From assembly GCA_026874595.1 (NCBI GenBank), contig CM049319.1, positions 64,968,417 through 65,032,416 of the forward strand: a stretch of DNA of 64,000 nt, given 5' to 3'. Origin of the DNA: Sipunculus nudus (lineage: Eukaryota > Annelida > Sipuncula > Golfingiida > Sipunculidae). Under the pieces are notes generated by a model, which saw nothing but the letters and a program-made list of their open reading frames with translations, was not told the DNA's origin and ran no database searches. The position numbers were made by a program, and so were the translations under genes. Positions 23,623-33,360 of this stretch are shown piece after piece. Each line of letters begins with the position of its first letter. The stretch's first letter is position 1.

Positions 23623-23815
23623 AGAGAGTATATATTTTTTTATGTGGTCACTGTACAAGTTCAAAATCAAGTGTAAAATGAAAGATATCTATCCTTCTGC
23701 AGAGGGATTGATTGGATATATAAAGTATGATTTAAAAAGTTATCTAAACACAAGATTTGTAAAGAAGTATAAAGTAAAACAAGTGAAATTAGGCCAGCTG
23801 TTTGATATGTTGTAA
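23623..23815 (+). pseudogene. LINE ORF2 C-terminal scrap after RT deletion
   Basis: The frame reads FFMWSLYKFKIKCKMKDIYP and continues to a stop at 23815. It looks like the basic C-terminal end of an L1/Tx1-type ORF2. The junction with the pre-RT block lies near 23620-23645, so the whole polymerase palm and thumb are missing, probably about 2 kb judged from the usual ORF2 length. Confidence 0.65.
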
Positions 23816-23940
23816 AGATAAAGATATATTGCACACTGCATGTAAGTCATTATAAATATATGTTTGTCTATCCACTTCCTTTACCTGCCGGGGGAAGATT
23901 GGAGTATGGAAATGGCAGAATGGAAATGAATAAAGATATT

Positions 23941-23992
23941 AAAAAAAAAAAAAAAAACTCTGACCATGGCATATTTTTTCCTGTAAAAAAAA
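23941..23992 (+). other. Double poly-A tail with 27-bp insert (likely 3' transduction)
   Basis: Poly-A at 23941-23957 is followed by 27 unrelated bases (23958-23984) and then a second A run that abuts the 17-bp target duplication. This is the signature of a transcript that read past the source element's tail into its genomic flank. Confidence 0.65.
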
Positions 23993-24716
23993 AAACTGAG
24001 AAAAACTGATGTAAAATGTTTCCTTGCACATGGAATAATGACAGCAGACTGAGAGGATAATTCTCTATAATTATAATCTTCTTGAAATTATACGTATATG
24101 TATGTAGATATATGTTTTGATGCACTCTATTCATTTAGTATGTTTAATACCATAATGTATTAGTCAGATTACCAATCTCAGGAAGCCCCCCCCCCAACCC
24201 CACGATCCATCTCAGGGACCCCCCCCCCCCCCAGTACCCCCACCCCAAGGAAACCACCTCACAGAAACCTCCTAGAGAAACTCAAGCCTCAGAGAAGCCC
24301 CAAACAATCATTATATAATTATTACTTGTATGCATGAGATAATGCAGGCATAATGAAGTTATTTAGGTTCATACTAACATAAATGCCGCAAATAGAATTA
24401 ATCGCTCATAACACGGAAACGGAGTTTTAGGTATATTGTTAAAAAATAGTTCTTATTTTATCAGACACAATGACTAAGTCCATATAAAATTAACTATTGT
24501 GTTAAGCATAGCTGGTTTTTATTGATATATATAAAAGATATTAGAAGCAACAAGGGGGTATAATTCAGCCCAGAGGGGTATAAAATAGACTGGGCTAGAT
24601 TATACCCCGGGGTATAAAATAGCCTAGCCCGTTTTATACCCGGGGTATATTCTGGCCTAGGCCAGTTTATACCCGGGTATAGAATAAGGGGGGTTTATTC
24701 TGGCCTATTACACCGG

Positions 24717-24771
24717 TTCGCCAGCGGAGAATGTCGAGCGTTTTACCACTCAGCTGTCCAGGCCCCATTTG
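24717..24771 (-). mobile_element. tRNA-derived SINE, copy 2, head half
   Basis: On the minus strand it begins GGGGCCTGGACAGCTGAGTG then GTAAAACGCTCG (A-box region) and continues to the inserted element's CCGG. It is the missing front of the copy at 20383-20573. Confidence 0.75.
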
Positions 24772-24869
24772 GGGATAATTTCAATATGAAGCATTGCACA
24801 TGTAGTAATTAATGTATTCTTTATTGATAATTCTACATTTCAATAGGTTTTATCCTGGAAATATGATTT

Positions 24870-25055
24870 ATTGCTTGCCGGAAATCTTCGATTTCGGCAA
24901 GCATGTTGGTCAGTTGCTTATGTCTGTTTGTGTGTTTGTTTGTCACGATGTTTGTTGCTTGCCGGAATCAAAGATTTCGGCAAGCATGTTGGTCAGTTGC
25001 TTATGTCTGTTTGTTGCTTGCCGGAAATCTTCGATTTTCGCAAGCTGGTTGGTCA
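24870..25055 (+). repeat. Triplicate GCTTGCCGGAAAT hairpin
   Basis: Three copies (24872, 24958 and 25016) of a hairpin whose arms are GCTTGCCGGAAATC and GATTTCGGCAAGC, with a TTCG turn; each right arm lacks or changes one base. More copies lie at 26551 and 35102. The arms contain an ETS-like GGAA core. Confidence 0.8.
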
Positions 25056-25472
25056 GTCGCGGATGTCTGTCTGTTTTTCTGTCATCTCTCTACAGGTCTC
25101 AATTTTGCACCAATCACTTTCAAACTTACACACTTTATAGATTAACAAAAATGCAAGAAGCCTATTGTTTTTGGTCAATATAGGTCAAAGGTAAAGGGTC
25201 AAGGTCACGACAGGTATGGTTAACGGTTTTTGCACTATAACTTCGCCATAAATAGGCTTATCCACTTCTGCAATAGCTCATTTTTTTCGTCATTACCTGG
25301 CCTTTCTTTTGACATGTAGCTTACTTAATTTTGCTGTTACCATGGTTACGCAATTTTGGTGAGAAATCATGGAATTTCGTGATATTTTTTAAATTTGCAG
25401 CAATCGTACTGATTCTGAGATATTTTATATAACACAAGAATATCTCGAAATTGTTTTTTCAGATTTTGGAAG

Positions 25473-25491
25473 TGGCCGCCAGGGGGCGTTG
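25473..25491 (+). promoter_or_regulatory. CTCF-like motif
   Basis: TGGCCGCCAGGGGGCGTTG closely matches the known bilaterian CTCF consensus core (CCASYAGGGGGCGC). It sits after the TATCTCGAAA...TTTT phrase, as in the other copies. Occupancy is not shown. Confidence 0.45.
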
Positions 25492-26667
25492 CAGATGAAA
25501 AAACATGAAAATTTGTTTTGGTGCTATACCTCCAGAACTATTAAACATTGGGCCATTTCCATCACAGCACCTTCAACTGGGGTCCATGGGCTTATTTTTG
25601 CGCATAGGTGCCAACGTGCGCTATTGCCAGATTTCTCTATTTTTGGGGTAAAACTTTTGAATTTTGAAAATATGCAGTTTTCAGCTTCTAACTCTGTCAG
25701 TTTTTATGCTGGAGAGGTCAATTTTTTTTGCATCTTGTAGCCCTTGGTGAGTTCTCGGTGATCCAATAAAAAATCTTGCAAAATCTCGCACCCTTTCTCG
25801 TCAAACGAGAGTCTTCGAGATTTGATTAAATATGACCTACAGGTTGCATTTTTTTAACAATGGCTTTGAAATTGATATATTTTGTGTTATTTATAATTAT
25901 CTCAAAATCAGTTTTTCATTTTTTGGAAATAGCCAAAGAGGGCGTGGTACCTGAAACACTGTAACATATCATTTTTCTGCAATATCTCAAAAAATATTAA
26001 ACGTGACACCATTTTTTTGGTCGTATCTGAAACTAGGAACATTGGCTTTTCCCTTCGCACATGTTGCTTTGTGCTGCCGTTACCATGGTTACCAAATTTT
26101 GGGGTAAAACTTGACAATCTGAAAATTCGGAGTTTTCCAGCTTCTATCTCTGTTGATGTTTGCGATAGAAAGGTCTGGTTTTTGGCGTTAGACAGCATCC
26201 CTCTAGTTCTAAGAAGTTCAATCGCAAGTCTCGTCATATCTCGCACCGTTTCTCGTGAAACGAGAACACGTGACCATTCAAAGAAATGCCTATAATTCTG
26301 TCATTTTTCACGCTACAGACACATGGTTTGCAGCGCTGGATAGCGGCTGACACTCGCAGTCACATTCAGGGGTCACATTGTTAGTCTCGTCAAATCTCGC
26401 GCCGTTTTTCGCCATACCACGAAGACACGTGCCGTCGCCGCAAGTGGCGGCAGGGTCCTTACGGTGGGCGGCCTGCGTGTGCAGCGGTCCGTGACGGCCT
26501 CTCCAGGCCCCATCTATTATCATACATGTTGAAGGCACAGTCACAACTTTATTGCTTGCCGGAAATCTTCGATTTCCGCAAGCATGTTCGTCAGTTGCGT
26601 ATGTCTGTTGCTTCATCTTATCTTTTACACTAATATCTCAAAAGTTCTTTTTCATTTTCCCGGATAT

Positions 26668-26686
26668 GGCTGCTAGGGGGCGCTGC
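26668..26686 (+). promoter_or_regulatory. CTCF-like motif
   Basis: TGGCTGCTAGGGGGCGCTG, one changed base in the CCR part of the core relative to the best copies in this window. The next unit, near 27000, has a decayed version (CCACTAGATGGTGCTG). Confidence 0.4.
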
Positions 26687-27312
26687 ACTAGACCTATCCA
26701 AACAAATCAGTTTTTGCACATATTTCCGTAAGAGTAAACCTATATTACACAAACTGTAGCTTATTTTCTTTCTCTTGGCCTTCTGCAAAACATGGTAACG
26801 TCATCTGGTGTCCATCTTGTGTTACTTTGTCAGTATGTCCGTCTGTTTGTCAATTATCTTCAAATTCGCCTACTTGCTGGTTCTTGCATCTCACATATAG
26901 CAATCAACAAGCCAGATATTTGGAGGAATCCTTTTGAAACGATTACATCTCATGCCATTCACTAATATCACAAAACGCATTCATCATCTTCAGGATATGT
27001 CCACTAGATGGTGCTGTGGTCGAACATCCCCAATATATCATTATTTGGCCATATCTCCAAAACTAGAAACCTCAATTACATAAACTATAGCTTATTTTCT
27101 TCCTCTGAGTCTTCCCCATAACCTGGTTAAGTCATCTTGTCTTCATCTAGTGTCCCTTTGTCAGTATGTCTGTTTGTTTGTCAGTTGACCTCAAATTCGC
27201 CTGCTGGTTGGTTCTTGCGTCTCACTAATAGAATTCTACAAGACACAGTTTTGAAATAATCTTTTTTAAACTATTAAATCTTATGTCTTACAGTAATATC
27301 TCGAAACAGATT

Positions 27313-27720
27313 ATTAGCGAACCAGTGAGCTTATGCTATGGTGCAGCTTCGTCCGTCGTCTGTAGGTTAACCATAGCTATCTCAAAAACGTCAGGAACAA
27401 GCATCACCAATTTTTTTGCAAATAAACAGTCATCTGAAAAGCTCTATCGGATTTTGTTTAAATTTTTGGCAATCTGCATTTACTGAGATTTTAAAGGGAA
27501 AAAGCTAAAAAAGCTTTAAAAATCTTCTTCTCCGAAACTGTCCAGCCAAATTGTCCAATATTGCTTAGAAATGATCTCTGCAACAATCTATCTCAAGTTT
27601 GTTCGAATGGTTTCAGTTTGGAGATTGAACACGAGGTTGAACTTAGTCATCTGTCCAAAAAAGCAAACTAAAATTAAAATCTCAGAAACGGCTAGAGCTG
27701 TCATTACCAGACTAGAGTTA
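27313..27720 (+). repeat. R1 5' fragment
   Basis: It begins TAGCGAACCAGTGAGCTTAT and follows 824-1250 phrase by phrase (GGGAAAAAGCTAAAAAAGCT and CAAGTTTGTTCGAATGGTTT). It stops near 27720, where R3 sequence resumes. Confidence 0.75.
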
Positions 27721-30057
27721 GAGAGCTCTAGTTTTTTGCATTGTGTAGCATTTTATACGCTCTGTGCTCAATTAATGCAAGTCTCGCAAAATCTCGTGCC
27801 ATTTGTCGTCACATGAGACTTTTCGAGATTTCATGAAATACGATTTAGAGGTTGCAGTTTTACAGCTGAGGTTCTGAAAGTGACATATTTTCTGTTGTTC
27901 TGCATTATCTCGAACATGTTTTTTCATTTTTCGGAAATAGCCACCAGGGGGAGTGGGACTGGAAACACTACAACTTATCATTTTTCCGCAATATCTTAAA
28001 AACTATTAAGCAAAAAAAAATTTTTTTGGTCGCATCTAAAACTAGGATCATTGCCTTATTCCTTCCTACATAAAGCCTTGTGCTGCCGTTACCATGGTTA
28101 CCAAATTTTGGGGTTAAACTTGACGATCTGAAAATATGTAGTTTTTGGCTTCCATCTCGTTTAATATTTATGTTTTAAGGGTCTAGTTTTTTTAATAAGG
28201 CTGCTTTCTCTTGGTTCTAAGCTATTCAATTGCAAGTCTCGTCAAATCTCGCTCGGTTTATTGCCAAACGAGAAATTACGAGATTTCACAGAAATGCTTA
28301 TAGCTTGATCACGGTTAAAGCTAAATTGGAGCAGTTTTCAGCATTTGGTAGCATTTCAGAAGCTGGACATGATTACACTGCAAATCTCGTATCATCTCCC
28401 GCCAAACGAGAATATTTTAGATTTTAAACAAATGTCTTTATCTCGGTCATTTTCATGCTAGATATTTTATTTTTCTATTGTTCAAGAATCATTTGACTAG
28501 TTTTAAGTGACACAAGTGAATATCTCGTCGTATCTTGCACTATTTTCGTCAAACAAGAACATGGAACCATTCAAAGAAATGCCTATAATGCTGTCATTTT
28601 TTACAATAAAGACATATAGTTTTTAGCATATGACAGCGTCTGACACATTCAGTTAAATTATGTGATTATATTGGAATTCTCGTCAAATCTCGACTCCTTT
28701 TTCATCAAATGATGAAGATACATCCAATTGCCGTGAGCACAAGTGGCTTCAGGGTTGACTGGTAAGTGCCGGCAAGGCTTTTACAGTTGCAAGAGGGCGT
28801 GCTCGGTCGTCCATGAATCTCACAAAGCAGCATTGAATAAAGGACAAAAGCCGCTAAATGTGAAGGGAACACACCTGTGATTTTTTATTGTGTCCCCTTG
28901 TGCGGCCACTTCCGTTGCCAGGAACCACTGGCAAATCTTTCAAACCAGGGACGGATCCCCGATTTTGTTGTTGGGTGTGTCAAAATATGGGCGGATCCTG
29001 GTTTAGCAGTTGGGGGGCAGGAGTTAAATTTTAATATTACATGGAATATATATAATAAAAATAAATTATCTCGAAATTTGTTTTCCTTTTAGAAAATAGC
29101 TGCCAGATGGCGTTGCAGCAATCATTATTGTGCCATTTCTCCAACACTATAGATAGTGTCACAACATTGATTGCAGCATGTGAAACTAGATTTAATGCGT
29201 TTATCCTCGTGGGGACTCTGTCATATTCTTCCATTACCATGGTGACCTTATATAGGTTACAATTCTTGAAATTCAAAATATTAAGATTTATTCCTATAGA
29301 CTGTGGCTTATTTTATTCATGCTTTCCATACTCTATGACATGATTACATGGCCCTCACTTGGAGTTTTCCGTCTGTCTGTCTGTTCGTCTGTATACTCAT
29401 CAGCGACTTTTGAAAATCAGCCAAACCACCTAAAGATGTGTTTCTATTTCTCCAATGATAGGGATTTGTCATTTAATCAGATCCAAATGTTCCCTGTCTG
29501 TCTGCCTTGTAACCTTAGTGCCTATTTTTTTTTGTCATCATCAGGCAAAGGTCAAGATCAGAGTCACCAAAAAACCTAAAAACGGTTTTTTTCTGCATAT
29601 CTTCGTCAATAATAGACAAAGCCAATCAAACTGTAGCTCATTCTATTCGCGACAAGATGGCGACTAACGCCATTACAAAATTGTTCCATTTTGCTGTTTC
29701 CATGGGTAGGTATTTTGGGAAACAAGTGACCCATGGGTCATGACGCTCAGCTGCCAAGCATGACCTGCGACATCATGGGCTGTGATTCACAACTAGTAAA
29801 ATTGTTGCAGAACCTATATGCCAATTTTGTTTAAACTTTCTACATTGCCATAAATTCTTATCATATATGTCTGGTGAAAACATAGTGAACTAGATATTTC
29901 TTGGCACCGTAGGTGCCAGAGTATCCCCAGACATAGTAGGCCCCCCACCCCCTTTAAGAATAGGCCCCCATTTTTAGCAGCATAAACTGACACTTGGCAA
30001 GCAATTATTGTTTCTTCCATCTATCAATCCACAATCTTATTGAAGATGTTGGTTCTG

Positions 30058-30534
30058 TGACCTTGACCTTTGACCTCATGACCCAAAAATCAATTGGGGT
30101 CTTGCTTTTTCAATGGGACATATATAAGTCAGGTTTGAAATCTATACATCAATAAAAGCAGGAATTATTATCAGAAACTAATTTGATGGCTCCTGTGGCC
30201 TTGACCTTTGACCTTGTGACCCCAAAATTGATATTGATCATCCACTTTTATATATAAATCAATAGTGGTCTAGATTTATTGATGGGCCATATATAAGTCA
30301 GGTTTGAAATCCATATATTAATCCAAGCTTGCATTATCATCTCAGGAACTAATTTTTGGACATATGGCTCCTGTGACTTTCACCTTTGACCTTGTGACCA
30401 CACAATTGACAGGCGTCTTCCTCTATTGGCAGGGGAACTGTATGTGCAAGATGAAATGTCTGAGATGAAATGTTTGGCTGAAAATGCATCCACATCTTTT
30501 TGAAGATGTGTCCTGTGACCTTGACCTTTGACCT
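30058..30534 (-). promoter_or_regulatory. DR0/DR1 nuclear-receptor-like sites, first cluster
   Basis: The inverse of AGGTCAAAGGTCA, a perfect DR1, occurs at 30064-30076, 30202-30214 and 30522-30534. Each is overlapped by a second TGACCT that makes AGGTCAAGGTCA (DR0) and the extended half site TCAAGGTCA. DR1 is the HNF4/RXR/COUP-TF-type site and TCAAGGTCA the ERR/FTZ-F1-type site. Binding is inference. Confidence 0.45.
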
Positions 30535-32930
30535 CATGATCCCAAAATCAATTCGGGTCTTGCTTTTCCAATGGGACATATACAAGTCAAGTTTGAAATC
30601 CATACATCAATAAAAGCAAGCATTATCATCCAGAAACTAATTTTTGGACAAATAGCTCCTGTGGCCTTGACCTTTGTTCTTGTGACCCCAAAATTGTTAT
30701 GGATCATCCACTATTGGCAAGTGAGCTATATATTCAAGATGGAAGACCTTGAAAGTTTGGCTTAAAATGCATCCACAGTATCTTGTAAGATGCAAGTCCA
30801 GTGACCTTGACCTTAGACCTCATGACCCTAGAACCTATAGGGTTCTTACTTTAGTAGTGGGCCATACATAAGTCACGTTTGAAATCCATATGGCTATCAA
30901 CACTGGAGATATCATAAGAGGTGTGTGATTTTCACCAAATATGGACACATTAAAGGTCAAGGCCACTCTCATGGTAAAGGTCATGACCCAAATGTAAACA
31001 GACCTCATCCCATAGCCCATCTCTCTACATGTGCATAATATGAAAAAAATCTGTCCATTAGTTTTTGACTTATAATGCTTACAGTACTGTCAAGTGGCAA
31101 TTATGGGGGTATTAAAAGGCGTAAAAACAAGAAAAGGATAATAGGTGGCGCCACCAGTTTCCGGTATATCACAAGGCTATCCTAGATCTTCGGTCACCTT
31201 AATTTTTAGACCAGTCCATGCAAGCTTCCTTGAGATATTTAAGAATTTGTGTTATTTTCAGCAATAATGGACCTATTCAAGGTCAAGGTCATTCTCCTAG
31301 CATAGGTCATTACCCCATTTTAAATAGGCTTCGTCCCCTTACCTTTATCCAAACAAATGTAAAGTTTGAAAAAAATCAGTGAAATATTTTTTGAGTTATC
31401 CCACTCACAAGGTTTTTCTGCGGCACAATGATGGTCTGAGGCAAAATGTATGGTTGTTGAGCTATCAGGAACTAATCCCACAGCTTGCTCGATACCTGTC
31501 AGTCTCAAAAGGAATACCACACAGGCCACACTTAAGATCAAAATATAGCAAAAGATCAAGGAAATCCATGCAAGAATTATTGTGAAACGGGTGCTTCCAT
31601 ATTAATTTTTATTCAATACAAGTCAACTGTACTGAGCTTTCATAAATGATGGTCATATTTATTAAGAAATCTTTGACCCAATGCAAGATAACATTAATAT
31701 ACATCCCACTGCATTCATTTTAATAGTTCTTGAGATAATATGTTCTAAAGGAATTTAAAGATAGCTTCCTGGTGGCCATATTGGATTTCTGACAGGTCGG
31801 AAATTGAACAACAAACATCCTCTAAAAGGGACCAAACATCATAAAAAAATCACAGAAACTGCCCTGGCAAAAGTATTTCTGAAATGGCTACCTGGCAGAC
31901 ATAATGGTTTTCTGACAAGTCTGACATTTGATATCACACATCCTCCAGAGACACTAAACTTGTAGCAATTGCTTCAAAGAATGTAACAGTTATGAATGTC
32001 AAAAACAATTCAAAAGGCATGATCAGGTCGGAGAGCTCTCATATCAGATTTATGAACATGCAAATGTAAAAAGTGCAAGTCCAATTTGTTTTAATTATCA
32101 GCTTACTATTCAATGGGGTCAGCAGGGTAGGTAAACTGCAAAACCTAAAAGAAAAGAAATGCAGAAAGCATCACTTGAGTCTTGTAATCAAATAAAGCCA
32201 TCCTAAATCCAGGTAAAGACCAACATATTATCAGAACAAACACTTGCTGGTATATCTGATGATTTGTATAATAATATTCAGATATCTAGAAAACTAAGTT
32301 TAATGCTATGATTCCATGATATAAACTGCAAAATGTTCCCATCATTTTATAAATCAGTAGCTAAACCTTAACACTTAACTCTCATAGTCTTAATGCCTGG
32401 CCAAAGCATTCCGGCAACAGTGTTTTTGTTATGCACTAATGATATATCCTTATCACTCAATGAGCTGATACAAAAGGGAGTCATATATCACAAGTGTCAC
32501 TAACAATTATGGGCTCATAGTGACATGAACCAGCTGTGAGTGCCATGGTTATATATACAAGAAAACAAGAAAATTGAGATGGTCTACAAAATAAGTTATT
32601 GTGAACATCCCTGACCTATGACCTTGGCCTTTTGCCCACATATCAACTGGATTCTTTCTAAATGATGGGTAACTACTTACCACTTACATCTGGCCGGGTG
32701 TAATTACTTGGCAACCAATGAGTGAATAACTTAGACCTGCAACCTTTAACCTCCTGACCAGCTGACCTCAAAATCAATTAGTTATTTCTTCATGCAAAAA
32801 GACCCATAAATATGAAGTTTGAATCAAATTCAGTGATGCATAGATGTGGCATATGTGAAAGACTGAAGGTTTGGGTTGAACAGTTTCACTTGAAATATGT
32901 TCACAAGCATTTAGAACAATACTGTGACCT

Positions 32931-33360
32931 TGACCTTTGACCTTTTGAACTCAACATCAATAGGCTTCTTCTCCTATTGGTAGGCAAGCCATATATGACA
33001 GATGGAAAGTATAGATTGAAAAGTTTGCCTTAAAATGACTCCACGCAAGAAGAGGGTGCTGTGAACTTGACCTTTGACCTCAAAATCAACAATCTTTTCC
33101 CCTGTTGGCAGAAAAGCGATATCAGTGCTGAAAGGTTTGGAATGAAAGGTCTAGCTTGAAATGTGTCCACAACCTTTTCAAAGAAGTAGATCCTGTGACC
33201 CTAACCTTTGACCTTGTGACCTCAACATCTATAGGATTCTTCTCCCACTTAGTAGGTGAGCTATATGTGAAAGATCAAGGAATTGGGATGAAAGGTTTGG
33301 CTTAAAATGCATCCTGAGGCTTTTCAAAGAAGTTGGTTCTGTGACCTTGACCTTTGACCT
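32931..33360 (-). promoter_or_regulatory. DR0/DR1 nuclear-receptor-like sites, second cluster
   Basis: Perfect inverse DR1 sites lie at 32931-32943, 33068-33080 and 33348-33360, with a decayed one near 33202. They share the unit structure of the first cluster. Confidence 0.45.

Larger units (their letters stand above)
20940..23992 (+). mobile_element. Non-LTR retrotransposon encoding a NADAR domain, RT core deleted
   Basis: The 17-bp direct repeat AAACTGAGAAAAACTGA flanks it (20923-20939 and 23993-24009), so both ends are original. Order: 5' leader (20940-21153), ORF1 with zinc knuckles and NADAR, ORF2 with an APE-type endonuclease, pre-RT region, a deletion that removes the RT palm, a short C-terminal piece, 3' UTR with AATAAA (23929-23934) and poly-A. 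The pre-RT phrase WWEEGEKNSSYFLRLE resembles L1/Tx1-group elements. It lies inside a TIR element, so it is younger than that insertion. Confidence 0.88.
20574..24712. mobile_element. TIR element with TGT...ACA ends, nested in a SINE
   Basis: The ends are TGTAACAGGCCAGA on the left and its inverse TCTGGCCTATTACA-type on the right (one mismatch). CCGG flanks both sides (20570-20573 and 24713-24716), a 4-bp target duplication in the split SINE. The arms (about 20574-20710 and 24545-24712) are rich in the palindromes TATACCCCGGGGTATA and TATACCCGGGTATA and in GGCCTAGGC. Without the nested LINE the element was about 1.07 kb and non-coding. TGT...ACA ends with a 4-bp duplication recall Ginger-type transposons, but no integrase is present to confirm it. 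Confidence 0.75.
24868..29720 (+). repeat. R3 mosaic repeat region, first part
   Basis: This is a mosaic of related units. Recurrent phrases are TTGCTTGCCGGAAATCTTCG (24870, 24956, 25014 and 26551), runs of GTCTGTTTGTC, and TATCTCGAAA followed by TTTCATTTT and a CTCF-like block. Hairpins of the type TCTCGTCAAACGAGA (25795 onward) also recur. Two ~330-bp units are visible at 26620-27300. The open frames here just translate the GTCTGTCTGT runs. No gene is supported. Confidence 0.7.

Noticed and set aside
24812-25183. Overlapping frames with CLCVCLSV-type repeats
   Set aside because: They translate GTCTGTTTGT-rich repeat units in three frames at once; no gene signature.
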